Positions 8,469 to 17,211 of a stretch of DNA of 64,000 bases are shown in pieces. The DNA comes from Microbacterium lemovicicum (GTDB lineage: Bacteria > Actinomycetota > Actinomycetes > Actinomycetales > Microbacteriaceae), in NCBI RefSeq assembly GCF_003991875.1, contig NZ_CP031423.1:1240001-1304000 (forward strand), read 5' to 3'. Positions within the stretch are counted from its first letter, which is position 1; every line of letters starts with the position of its first letter. The notes beneath the pieces are model-generated. The model had not been told where the DNA came from, made no database searches, and saw only the letters and a list, made by a program, of their open reading frames with translations. Both the position numbers and the translations under genes were made by a program.

Positions 8469-10253
8469 ATGACGACCCGAGCCACACGCAGCCCGCGCCG
8501 CCGCACCGTCACCGCCCTCTTCATCGTCCTGGTCGTCCTCGTCGCCTTCATCGTGCGACTGGTCGACATCCAGGTCGTCAACGCCGACGAGCACGTCGAG
8601 GACTCGATCGCCCTCGGCCTCGGCAACTCGCACACGCTGTGGGGCACGCGGGGCGAGATCGTCGACGAGTCCGGACAGGAGCTCGCCGGCAGCATCCTGC
8701 TCTACGACGCGCAGCTGAGCCCCCTCAACGTCAAGAACTTCCAGCGCACGGATGCCGACGGCACCAAGCTCACCGTGCCCGTGGCCGACACGGCCGCGAA
8801 GATCGCCTCGGTCACCGGTCAGACCGCGGAGGAGGTGACCGCCATCGTGGAGGACGCGCTGGCGGCCGACCCCGACTCGCAGTACGCGTCGCTGAAGAAG
8901 GGCATCTCCACCGAGATGTACCGCCAGCTCGTTGACCTGAAGCTGCCCTTCATCTACTTCACGCCGCATCCCGCCCGCACCTACCCCGACGGCGCCGTGG
9001 CCGGCAACCTCGTGGGCTTCATGGGATCGGACGGCGAAGCGCTCGGAGGCATCGAGAAGACGCAGGATGCCTGCCTCGCAGCCTCCGACGGCCTGCAGAA
9101 GTTCCAGCAGGGCAAGGACGGCGTCGTGATCCCGGGCACCGAGGTCACCGACCCCGCGATCGACGGCGGCACGCTCCAGCTGACCATCAACAAGGACCTC
9201 AACTGGTATCTCCAGCAGCTCGCCGCCGAGCAGGGCCAGGACATGGGCGCCCAGCGGGCGACGATCACCGTCGTCGAGGTGAAGACCGGAAAGATCCGCG
9301 CCGCCGCGGAGTGGCCCGCGATGGACCCGAACAACGTGTCGGCCTCCGACCCCGCCGATCGGTACAGCCACATCTTCACCGACACCTTCGAGCCCGGGTC
9401 GACCTTCAAGTCGCTGACCGCCGCCGCGCTCATCGACGGCGCCGGCCAGACGCCGGCCTCGACCGTCATGGCCCCCGATCAGGTGACCTTCGCCAACGGC
9501 GCCCGCGTCCGCGACGGACACCCGCACGCCGACCTGGACTACACGCTGACCGGCGTGCTGATCGACTCCTCGAACGTCGGCATCTCGACCTTCAGCGAGC
9601 GGATGTCGACCCAGGCCCGCTACGACTACCTGAAGAACTTCGGCATCGGCCAGGGCAGCGCGGTCGACTACGAGGGCCAGGCCACCGGCACGCTCTACCC
9701 GGCCGACGAGTGGGGCGCGCAGACCGCGTACAACACCACGTTCGGGCAGGCCGTGACCACGACCGTCCCCGAGCTGATGGGCGCGTACGCCGCCATCGCG
9801 AACGACGGCACGCGCATGCCGCTGTCGCTGGTCGAATCGTGCACCAAGCCCGATGGGACGGTCGTCACCCCCGACCTGCCCGATCCCGTGCAGGTCATCA
9901 GCCCCGAGAGCTCGAAGCAGATGCGCGAGATGCTCGAGAACGTCGCCACCCAGGCCAACTACGGCCAGGAGATCGGCGTGCCGGGCTACCGCATCGCGGT
10001 CAAGACGGGCACCGGTGAGAAGTCCGACGGCAAGGGCGGCTACAAGGCCGGCCTCTACTTCACGACCATGATCGGCTTCGTCCCCGCCGACGACCCGCAG
10101 TACCTCGTCGCCGTCACCCTCGATGAGCCCACTGTTGTAAGGTCGTCTACGGCCAACGCCTCCGCGTTCCAGAAGGCGATCACGCAGGTCGTGAAGACCT
10201 ATCGCGTGATGCCGGCGACGTCGGAGGGTCCCCAGCTCCCCGCGTTCGGGTGA
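8469..10253 (+). CDS. ftsI: division-specific penicillin-binding protein (transpeptidase)
   Basis: A 594-residue class B PBP (pbpB/ftsI). One membrane helix lies near residues 14-34, then a PBP dimer domain and a transpeptidase domain. The active-site triad is visible: STFK with Ser311, SSN in DSSNVGIS, and KTGTG beginning at Lys512. It cross-links septal peptidoglycan together with FtsW. It starts 5 bp after ftsL. Unusually, the next gene is murF rather than murE. Confidence 0.95.
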   Translation: MTTRATRSPRRRTVTALFIVLVVLVAFIVRLVDIQVVNADEHVEDSIALGLGNSHTLWGTRGEIVDESGQELAGSILLYDAQLSPLNVKNFQRTDADGTKLTVPVADTAAKIASVTGQTAEEVTAIVEDALAADPDSQYASLKKGISTEMYRQLVDLKLPFIYFTPHPARTYPDGAVAGNLVGFMGSDGEALGGIEKTQDACLAASDGLQKFQQGKDGVVIPGTEVTDPAIDGGTLQLTINKDLNWYLQQLAAEQGQDMGAQRATITVVEVKTGKIRAAAEWPAMDPNNVSASDPADRYSHIFTDTFEPGSTFKSLTAAALIDGAGQTPASTVMAPDQVTFANGARVRDGHPHADLDYTLTGVLIDSSNVGISTFSERMSTQARYDYLKNFGIGQGSAVDYEGQATGTLYPADEWGAQTAYNTTFGQAVTTTVPELMGAYAAIANDGTRMPLSLVESCTKPDGTVVTPDLPDPVQVISPESSKQMREMLENVATQANYGQEIGVPGYRIAVKTGTGEKSDGKGGYKAGLYFTTMIGFVPADDPQYLVAVTLDEPTVVRSSTANASAFQKAITQVVKTYRVMPATSEGPQLPAFG

Positions 10254-10280
10254 GCCCCGCCACGCGCGGCCGGAGAACCC

Positions 10281-11696
10281 ATGATCGCCCTCACACTCAC
10301 TGAAGTCGCCTCCGCCATCGGGGGAGAGCTCCACCTCCGCGGAGCAGACACGCCCGACACGGTGGTCCGCGGCACCGTCGACACCGACTCCCGCAACATC
10401 GGCCCCGGCGACGTCTTCGTCGCCAAGCCCGGTGAGACCACCGACGGCCACCTCTTCGTCTCGGTCGCGGCCGACGCCGGTGCGGCGGCGGCCGTCGTGG
10501 AGCGGGTGGTGACGGAGGCATCCGTCTCCCAGATCGTCGTCCCCGACGTCGTGACCGCCCTCGCCGACCTCGCCCGCGCGGTGGTCGCGCGCGTGCGCGC
10601 GCACGGCGACCTGCGCATCGTGGGCATCACCGGCTCCAACGGCAAGACGACGACCAAGAACATGCTCGCCCGCATCCTCTCCGACGAAGGGGAGACGGTC
10701 GCGCCGCGCGCCTCGTTCAACAACGAGGTCGGCGCCCCGCTCACGATGCTGCGCGTCGACGACCACACCCGCTTCCTCGTCAGCGAATTCGGCGCCAGCG
10801 GCCCGGGGGCGATCGCGCACCTCGCCGGCCTCGTCGAGCCGGACATCAGCGTCGTGCTGATGGTGGGCATGGCCCACGCCGGCGGCTTCGGGGGCATCGA
10901 GGCGACGCGCGCGGCGAAGTCCGAGCTCATCGAGGCGACGCGCCGCGGCGGCACGGCGGTGCTGAACGCCGACGACCCGCGCGTCGCGGGCATGGCCTCG
11001 ATCGCCGCCGAGCGCGGCATGTCGGTCCGGTGGTTCGGGCGCGGCGCCTCCGCCGACGTCCGCGCCGACGACGTCGAGGTCACCGCCGACGGCACCCGCT
11101 GCACCGCCGTGGTCGATGGCGTGCCGCATGCGCTGCATCTGCGCGTGCTCGGCGAGCACCACGTCATGAACGCCCTCGCGGCGCTGGCCACGGCCACCGT
11201 GCTCGGCGTCGCCCCCGACGCCGCCATCGGGCGCCTCGAGGAGCTGCAGCTGGCCGAGCGCTGGCGGATGGAGCCCCTGGGCTCCGAGCGCGTGCGCATC
11301 ATCAACGACGCCTACAACGCCAGCCCCGACTCGATGTCCGCGGCGCTGCGCACCCTCGCGCAGATCACCGGCCCCGACGAGCGCACCGTCGCCGTGCTCG
11401 GCGCGATGAGCGAGCTCGGCGAATGGGACGGCGAGGAGCACGACCGCGTCGGCCTGCTCGCCGTGCGCCTGGGCATCCAGCGCATCGTGGTCGTCGGCGC
11501 CGCCGCGCGCCGGATGTTCCTCGAGGCCATCAGCCAGGGCTCGTGGGACGGCGAGGCCGTCTTCTTCCCTGACGCCGACGAGGCGTACGACTACCTGACG
11601 GGCGAGCTCCGCGACGGAGACCGCGTGCTGGTGAAGTCGTCCAACGCCGCGGGGCTCCGCTTCCTCGGGGATCGTCTGGGAGAATTCTTCTCGTGA
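10281..11696 (+). CDS. murF: UDP-N-acetylmuramoyl-tripeptide--D-alanyl-D-alanine ligase
   Basis: A 471-residue Mur ligase that adds D-Ala-D-Ala to the UDP-MurNAc-tripeptide using ATP. The P-loop GSNGKTTTK is near residues 117-125; NEVGAPLT and the MurF signature NDAYNASPDSM near residues 338-348 separate it from MurE, which carries DYAHTP-type motifs. GGAGAA precedes the ATG. The gene directly follows ftsI, so murE is missing at this site. Its stop overlaps the mraY start by 4 bp. Confidence 0.95.
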   Translation: MIALTLTEVASAIGGELHLRGADTPDTVVRGTVDTDSRNIGPGDVFVAKPGETTDGHLFVSVAADAGAAAAVVERVVTEASVSQIVVPDVVTALADLARAVVARVRAHGDLRIVGITGSNGKTTTKNMLARILSDEGETVAPRASFNNEVGAPLTMLRVDDHTRFLVSEFGASGPGAIAHLAGLVEPDISVVLMVGMAHAGGFGGIEATRAAKSELIEATRRGGTAVLNADDPRVAGMASIAAERGMSVRWFGRGASADVRADDVEVTADGTRCTAVVDGVPHALHLRVLGEHHVMNALAALATATVLGVAPDAAIGRLEELQLAERWRMEPLGSERVRIINDAYNASPDSMSAALRTLAQITGPDERTVAVLGAMSELGEWDGEEHDRVGLLAVRLGIQRIVVVGAAARRMFLEAISQGSWDGEAVFFPDADEAYDYLTGELRDGDRVLVKSSNAAGLRFLGDRLGEFFS

Positions 11697-12799
11697 GATC
11701 ACTTCTGACGGCAGCGGCGATCTCCCTGGCCTTCACCCTCTTCCTCACTCCGGTCTTCGTGCGGCTCTTCCGCACCTGGGGCTGGGGTCAGGTGATCCGC
11801 ACGCCGGAGGACATCCGCAACCCCTCGCACGGCGAGAAGCGCGGCACGCCCACCATGGGCGGCACGATCTTCATCGCGGGAACCCTGGTGGGCTATCTCG
11901 TGGGCAGCTTCACCGGCAACAACCCGCCGACCATCTCCGGATGGCTGGTCGTGTGGATGATGGTCGGCTTCGGCACGGTGGGCTTCATCGACGACTTCAT
12001 GAAGGTGCACCGCCAGCGCAGCCTCGGACTGTCGGGCTGGCCCAAGGTCGTCGGGCAGATCATCGTCACCATCCCGTTCGCGGTGGTCGCGCTGAACTTC
12101 CCGAACATGATGGGCTACACGCCCGCCTCTCCCTACATCTCGCTCTTCCGCGACATCTCGGTGCTGTCGCTCATGGCGCTCGGTCCCATCCTCGGCTGGC
12201 TGCTCTACCTCGCGTGGGTGTCGTTCATCGGGGTGGCCTGGTCCAACAGCACCAACGTCACCGACGGCCTCGACGGACTGGCCGCGGGAGCGGGCATCTT
12301 CGTCACCGGCGCCTACAGCCTCATCGCCTTCTGGCAGTTCAACCAGGTCTGCACCGGCGAGCGCACGAACACCACTCTGCAGGCCTGCTACGCGGTCCGG
12401 GACCCGTTCGACCTCGCGATCGTCGCGGCCGCCTTCTCGGCCTCGCTGGTCGGATTCCTCTGGTGGAACGCGCCGAAGGCGAAGGTCTTCATGGGCGACG
12501 TCGGCTCGATGGCGATCGGCGGCGTGATCGCGTCGATGTCGATCCTCACGCACACCGAGCTGCTCGGCGTGCTGGTCGCCGGCGTCTACATCATCGGACC
12601 CGGCTCGGTGGTGCTGCAGCGCACCTACTTCCGCCTCACGCGCGGCAAGAGGCTGTTCCTCATGAGTCCGTTCCACCACCACCTCGAGATGCGCGGGTGG
12701 CCGGAGATCACGATCGTCGTGCGCATGTGGATCATCGCCGGGATGCTGGCGGTCACCGGTGTCGGCCTGTTCTACGTCGAATGGCTCGCGCGCACATGA
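11693..12799 (+). CDS. mraY: phospho-N-acetylmuramoyl-pentapeptide transferase
   Basis: A 368-residue polytopic membrane enzyme with about ten helices that transfers phospho-MurNAc-pentapeptide to undecaprenyl phosphate, making lipid I. Characteristic segments are GTPTMGG, FIDDFMKVHRQRSLGLS, NSTNVTDGLDGLAAG and FMGDVGSMAIGG, with the HHHLEMRGW loop near the C-terminus. The GTG start overlaps the murF stop (GTGA) and its stop overlaps the murD start (ATGA), so the three genes are translationally coupled. Confidence 0.97.
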   Translation: MRSLLTAAAISLAFTLFLTPVFVRLFRTWGWGQVIRTPEDIRNPSHGEKRGTPTMGGTIFIAGTLVGYLVGSFTGNNPPTISGWLVVWMMVGFGTVGFIDDFMKVHRQRSLGLSGWPKVVGQIIVTIPFAVVALNFPNMMGYTPASPYISLFRDISVLSLMALGPILGWLLYLAWVSFIGVAWSNSTNVTDGLDGLAAGAGIFVTGAYSLIAFWQFNQVCTGERTNTTLQACYAVRDPFDLAIVAAAFSASLVGFLWWNAPKAKVFMGDVGSMAIGGVIASMSILTHTELLGVLVAGVYIIGPGSVVLQRTYFRLTRGKRLFLMSPFHHHLEMRGWPEITIVVRMWIIAGMLAVTGVGLFYVEWLART

Positions 12800-14361
12800 G
12801 CACCCCCGCATCCGATGCGAGCCGCCTGGACACCCTGACCAGCTGGCACGCGGACTGGGCGGGACTGCGCGTCGCCGTCCTCGGTCTCTCGGTCACCGGG
12901 TTCTCGGTGGCCGACACCCTCACCGAGCTCGGCGCCGACGTGCTGGTCGTGTCGGAGTCCGCGTCCGATGAGTACTCCGGCCTCCTGCCGGTCATCGGCG
13001 CGCGCCTGTGGACCGGGTCGCTCGACACGGTGCCCGACGACCTGCGGGCGTTCGCCCCCGAGGTCGTCGTGGCCTCCCCGGGGTTCTCGCCGCAGCATCC
13101 GCTCATCGCGTGGACGCGTGCCGAGGGCATCGCGCTCTGGGGTGACATCGAGCTCGCGTGGCGGGTGCGGGACAAGGTCGTGCGCGCCGACGGCTCGAGC
13201 GCGCCGTGGGTGCTCATCACCGGCACGAACGGCAAGACCACCACGACGCGCCTGGCGGCCTCGATGATGGTCGCGGCCGGCCTGCGCGCCGCGCCGGTGG
13301 GCAACATCGGAGTGCCCGTGCTCGATGCCGTCCGCGATCCGCAGGGGTTCGACGTGCTCGTCGTCGAGCTGTCGAGCCATCAGCTCTGGTACCTGTCGCT
13401 GCAGACCGGGCCCGAGCCGCTGTCGCCCGAGGCCAGCGTCTGCCTCAACCTCGCCGACGACCACCTCGAATGGCACGGCTCCTTCGAGGCGTACCGGGAT
13501 GCCAAGGCCGGCGTCTACACGAACACCCGCACCGCCTGCATCTACAACAAGGCCGACGCCGCCACGCGGATCATGGTGGAGGAGGCCGAGGTGATCGAGG
13601 GCGCCCGCGCCGTCGGGTTCGACCTCGGCATCCCCGGACCGAGCGACCTCGGGGTCGTCGACGGGATCCTCGTGGACCGCGCCTTCCTCGAGGAGCGCCA
13701 CACGAGCGCCCTCGAGCTGACCACGGTCGAGGACCTCGCCGCACGCGGGCTCGGCGCTCCGCACATCGTGGCCAACGTGCTCGCGGCGAGCGCGCTGGCG
13801 CGGGCGGTGGGCGTCAGCCCGGCGGCGATCCGCACGGCGCTGGATGACTTCCGGCTCGACCCGCACCGCATCGAGGTCGTCGCCGTCGCCGGCGGCATCA
13901 CCTGGGTCGACGACTCCAAGGCCACGAACCCCCACGCTGCGGCCTCGTCGCTCGCCGCGTATCCGGGCGCCGTGTGGCTCGTGGGCGGTCTGCTGAAGGG
14001 CGTCGACATCGCCGATCTCGTCGCCGGACGGGGAGCGCGCGCGAAGGCGGCCGTCGTCCTCGGCGCCGATCGCGCCGAGGTGCTCGCGGCGTTCGCGCGA
14101 CACGCGCCCTCGGTGCCGGTCTTCGAGGTGGACGGCACAGAGACTGGGACCATCATGGCGCGGGCCGTCGAACTGGCTGCCGGAATCGCCCGTGACGGGG
14201 ATGTCGTCCTGCTGGCCCCCGCCGCGGCATCCTTCGATCAGTTCTCGTCCTACGCCGACCGTGGACGGCGATTCGCCGACGCGGTGAAGCAGTGGATCGA
14301 GAGGGCAGCCGATGGCCGGCACGACGCAGACCCGGACTCGACCCCCGGCTCTTCCCCCTGA
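12796..14361 (+). CDS. murD: UDP-N-acetylmuramoylalanine--D-glutamate ligase
   Basis: A 521-residue Mur ligase adding D-Glu to UDP-MurNAc-L-Ala. The N-terminal Rossmann-like domain (VAVLGLSVTGFSVADTL) is followed by the ATP loop GTNGKTTTT at residues 143-151 and the C-terminal DDSKATNPHAA motif. The frame is open far upstream inside mraY, but ATG 12796 gives the coupled ATGA start and the right N-terminus. It is slightly long for MurD. The last ~50 bp overlap ftsW. Confidence 0.95.
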   Translation: MSTPASDASRLDTLTSWHADWAGLRVAVLGLSVTGFSVADTLTELGADVLVVSESASDEYSGLLPVIGARLWTGSLDTVPDDLRAFAPEVVVASPGFSPQHPLIAWTRAEGIALWGDIELAWRVRDKVVRADGSSAPWVLITGTNGKTTTTRLAASMMVAAGLRAAPVGNIGVPVLDAVRDPQGFDVLVVELSSHQLWYLSLQTGPEPLSPEASVCLNLADDHLEWHGSFEAYRDAKAGVYTNTRTACIYNKADAATRIMVEEAEVIEGARAVGFDLGIPGPSDLGVVDGILVDRAFLEERHTSALELTTVEDLAARGLGAPHIVANVLAASALARAVGVSPAAIRTALDDFRLDPHRIEVVAVAGGITWVDDSKATNPHAAASSLAAYPGAVWLVGGLLKGVDIADLVAGRGARAKAAVVLGADRAEVLAAFARHAPSVPVFEVDGTETGTIMARAVELAAGIARDGDVVLLAPAAASFDQFSSYADRGRRFADAVKQWIERAADGRHDADPDSTPGSSP

Positions 14362-15580
14362 GACCCCGGCGCGCGCAGGTCTCGCCGCGCGGGTGTCGCT
14401 CGGCCGGGTCTTCGCCCCGGTGCCGAGCGAATTCCTCCTCATCGCCTCCACGGCGCTGCTGCTGACCGGCTTCGGACTCGTGATGGTGCTGTCGGCGACG
14501 ACCGCCACGGCGACCGCCGCCGGACAGCCGCCGTACGAGGCCGTCATCAAGCAGGCGGTCTTCGCGGTCATCGGCATCCCGCTGATGTTCATCGCGAGCC
14601 GGCTGCCGATCGCCTTCTGGAAGCGCATCGCCTGGCCCTCGCTGATCGGCGCCACGGCCTTCCAGATGCTCGTGTTCGTGCCGGGGCTCGGCGTCGAGGC
14701 CAACGGAAACCGCAACTGGGTGCAGATCGCCGGTCTGCAGTTCCAGCCGGCCGAGTTCCTCAAGATCACCCTGGCTCTGTGGATCGGCTACGTCCTGTTC
14801 CGCAAGCGCACGCTGCTCGGGCTGTGGCGCCACGTGTTCATCCCGCTGGTGCCCGTCTCGGTGCTCGTCATCGCCACCGTCATGGCCGGTCACGACATGG
14901 GCACGGCGATGATCCTCGCCATCGTCGTGCTCGGCGCGCTGTTCTTCTCGGGCGTCAAGCTCCGGATCTTCATCCTGCCGCTCATCGCCGCGGGATTCGG
15001 CGCGTTCCTCTTCGCCGTCAACAGCCCCGACCGCATGCGCCGGATCCTGAGCTTCCTCAACCCGAACTGCCTCGACGACTACTTCAACGACTGCTACCAG
15101 CCGCTGCACGGCATCTGGGGTCTCGCCAACGGCGGCGTGTTCGGCCTGGGGCTCGGCAACTCCAAGGAGAAGTACGACTGGCTGCCGGCAGCTGCGAACG
15201 ACTACATCTTCGCCATCGTGGGGGAGGAGCTGGGGCTGATCGGATGCGCCGTGGTCCTCGCGCTCTTCGCCCTCTTCGCGGTCGGCGCCTTCCACGTCAT
15301 CCGCAAGACCGACGACCCGTTCGTGCGCATCGTCTCGGGCGGCATCACGATGTGGATCGTCGGCCAGGCCCTCATCAACATCGGCGTCGTGCTGCGCCTG
15401 TTCCCCGTGCTCGGCGTCCCGCTGCCGTTCATGTCGCAAGGAGGAACGTCGCTGCTGTCGGTGCTCCTCGCCTCCGGGGTGCTGCTGTCGTTCGCGCGCT
15501 CACTGCCCGCGAAGACCGCGACCCTCGCGCCGCGTGCACCGATGGCCGCGCGCGCGCCGCGTGCGAAGATCTCCCGGTGA
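14312..15580 (+). CDS. ftsW: septal peptidoglycan glycosyltransferase FtsW
   Basis: A 422-residue SEDS-family membrane protein with about ten helices that polymerises lipid II at the septum with FtsI. Visible family segments include NRNWVQIAGLQFQPAEFLK, AGHDMGTAMIL and the C-terminal GVPLPFMSQGGTSL. The N-terminal cytoplasmic tail is Pro/Ala-rich. ATG 14312 is preceded by GAGAGGGCAG and lies 50 bp inside murD; a start about 80 bp further in is possible. Its stop overlaps the murG start. Confidence 0.94.
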   Translation: MAGTTQTRTRPPALPPETPARAGLAARVSLGRVFAPVPSEFLLIASTALLLTGFGLVMVLSATTATATAAGQPPYEAVIKQAVFAVIGIPLMFIASRLPIAFWKRIAWPSLIGATAFQMLVFVPGLGVEANGNRNWVQIAGLQFQPAEFLKITLALWIGYVLFRKRTLLGLWRHVFIPLVPVSVLVIATVMAGHDMGTAMILAIVVLGALFFSGVKLRIFILPLIAAGFGAFLFAVNSPDRMRRILSFLNPNCLDDYFNDCYQPLHGIWGLANGGVFGLGLGNSKEKYDWLPAAANDYIFAIVGEELGLIGCAVVLALFALFAVGAFHVIRKTDDPFVRIVSGGITMWIVGQALINIGVVLRLFPVLGVPLPFMSQGGTSLLSVLLASGVLLSFARSLPAKTATLAPRAPMAARAPRAKISR

Positions 15581-16689
15581 GTTCCTCCGACCCGTCCCGC
15601 ACGTATCTGCTCGCCGGCGGCGGAACAGCCGGCCACGTCAACCCGCTGCTCGCCGTCGCCGACGCGCTGCGTGCGCGCGAGCCGGAGGCCGAGATCCTCG
15701 TCCTCGGCACGCGGGAGGGCCTGGAGGCCCGGCTCGTGCCCGAGCGCGGCTACGAGCTCCTCTTCGTCGACAAGGTGCCGTTCCCGCGGCGCCCGGATCG
15801 CGCCGCAGCGGCCTTCCCCAGCCGGTTCCGCCGCGCCATCGGGCAGGTGCGCGGCCACATCGTCAGCCGCGGCGTCGACGTCGTGGTCGGCTTCGGCGGC
15901 TACGCCTCGGCGCCGGCCTACGTCGCCGCGCGCCGCGCGCGCGTGCCCGTCGTGGTTCACGAGGCCAACGCCAAGCCGGGCCTCGCGAATGTGCTCGGCG
16001 CGCGGACGGCCGCCGCCGTCGGTGTGGCCTTCGACGGCACGCCCCTGGCGCGTGCGCAGGTCGTGGGCATGCCGCTGCGGCGCGAAGTCGTGGACCTCGA
16101 CCGTGACGCGCTCCGCGCGGAGGCCGCCGCCCACTTCGGCCTGCGCGCCGAACTGCCCACGCTCCTCGTGTTCGGCGGCTCCCTCGGCGCCGCCCGCCTC
16201 AACGCCGCCTTCGGCCCCGTCGCGGGAGGCGAGGCGTGGCGCGCCGTGCGCGATGCCGGATGGCAGCTGCTGCACGTCACGGGAGAGCGCTCCGAGCTCG
16301 TCGATCCGGAGGCGGAGGGCTACGCCCTGCGCCGCTACGTCGACCGCATGGATCTCGCGTACGCCCTCGCGGACCTGATCGTCTCGCGGGCGGGGGCCGC
16401 CACGGTGAGCGAGATCAGCGCCCTCGGCATCCCGGCGGTCTACGTCCCGTACGCCGTCGGCAACGGCGAGCAGGCGCTGAACGCGCGGTCCGCGGTGAAG
16501 GCCGGCGCGGCGCGTCTCATCCTCGACGCGGAGTTCACGGGCGACCGGGTGCGCTCGGAGATCGTCCCGCTGCTGGCCGACGCGGCGGCGCGGACGCGGA
16601 TGACGGATGCCGCGGCCGCCGCCGGCGAGCGATCGGGCGCCGAGAACGTGGTGGCCCTGATCGACCAGGCCCTCGCGGGCGATCGGTAG
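15577..16689 (+). CDS. murG: UDP-GlcNAc--lipid I N-acetylglucosaminyltransferase
   Basis: A 370-residue peripheral membrane GT-B enzyme converting lipid I to lipid II. The glycine-rich N-terminal loop AGGGTAGHVNP begins near residue 13; VVGFGGYASAP, VVHEANAKPGLAN and SRAGAATVSEISALGIPAVYVPY are family motifs for lipid and UDP-GlcNAc binding. GTG 15577 overlaps the ftsW stop (GTGA); the frame is open upstream but only as a shadow of ftsW. It ends 9 bp before a convergent GntR-type gene. Confidence 0.96.
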   Translation: MSSSDPSRTYLLAGGGTAGHVNPLLAVADALRAREPEAEILVLGTREGLEARLVPERGYELLFVDKVPFPRRPDRAAAAFPSRFRRAIGQVRGHIVSRGVDVVVGFGGYASAPAYVAARRARVPVVVHEANAKPGLANVLGARTAAAVGVAFDGTPLARAQVVGMPLRREVVDLDRDALRAEAAAHFGLRAELPTLLVFGGSLGAARLNAAFGPVAGGEAWRAVRDAGWQLLHVTGERSELVDPEAEGYALRRYVDRMDLAYALADLIVSRAGAATVSEISALGIPAVYVPYAVGNGEQALNARSAVKAGAARLILDAEFTGDRVRSEIVPLLADAAARTRMTDAAAAAGERSGAENVVALIDQALAGDR

Positions 16690-16698
16690 CCGCGACGT

Positions 16699-17106
16699 TC
16701 AGGCCCGCGGCCGGCCGAGATCCGTCGCGCCGCCCCGGAGGGCCGCATCGACGAGCGCGCGCGCGTCGTCGTCGCCGATGCGCAGCGATCGCATCTCCCC
16801 GGCGAAGGCCGCCGCCGCCCGTTGCGCCTGCTGCCTCGCGGGGTCGCCCTGGGGCGAGATGACGGTGCCGTTGCGACCGAGCGTCTGCACGAAGCCCGCC
16901 GCCTCCAGCTCCTTGTAGGCGCGGGCGACGGTTCCGGGGGCGACGCCGAGGTCTTCGGCGAGGCGGCGCACGGCCGGCAGACGCGCGCCGGCCACCAGCC
17001 GACCCGCGCCGACGGCGTCGACGACGCCGATCCGCAGCTGTTCGTACGGCGGGAGGGGCGACGCAGGATCGATGCGCAGTCCGGAGACGTCGGCGGTGTC
17101 GGTCAC
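16699..17106 (-). CDS. short GntR-family transcriptional regulator (YtrA-like)
   Basis: A 135-residue regulator with an N-terminal winged helix (residues ~15-83: PPYEQLRIGVVDAVGAGR, LPAVRRLAEDLGVAPGTVAR, GRNGTVIS) and only a short helical C-terminus, as in the YtrA subgroup, which usually controls ABC transporters. It lies on the opposite strand between murG and murC and splits the dcw cluster. GTG 17106 is 6 nt from a GACGAT -10-like element on the minus strand, and the promoter lies about 100 bp from the divergent murC start, so it could act on murC. Target and ligand are unknown. Confidence 0.88.
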   Translation of the reverse strand: MTDTADVSGLRIDPASPLPPYEQLRIGVVDAVGAGRLVAGARLPAVRRLAEDLGVAPGTVARAYKELEAAGFVQTLGRNGTVISPQGDPARQQAQRAAAAFAGEMRSLRIGDDDARALVDAALRGGATDLGRPRA

Positions 17107-17196
17107 GGCGCCATCGTCGCGGCCCCCGGGCCGCGTGTCAAACGGGCGGGCTCGGCGGCCCGGGCGCGCCGGGGGGTCCCGCGCAGAAGGCCGACC

Positions 17197-17202
17197 TAGG
17201 AT
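17197..17202 (+). promoter_or_regulatory. -10 element of murC
   Basis: TAGGAT followed by CGGAGGG and ATG 17212. The GntR-type gene breaks the murG-murC operon, so this promoter should drive murC and ftsQ independently. Confidence 0.6.
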
Positions 17203-17211
17203 CGGAGGGTC

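Noticed and set aside
11941..12795. Upstream in-frame extension of murD
   Set aside because: It is an out-of-frame reading of mraY; ATG 12796 gives the coupled ATGA overlap.
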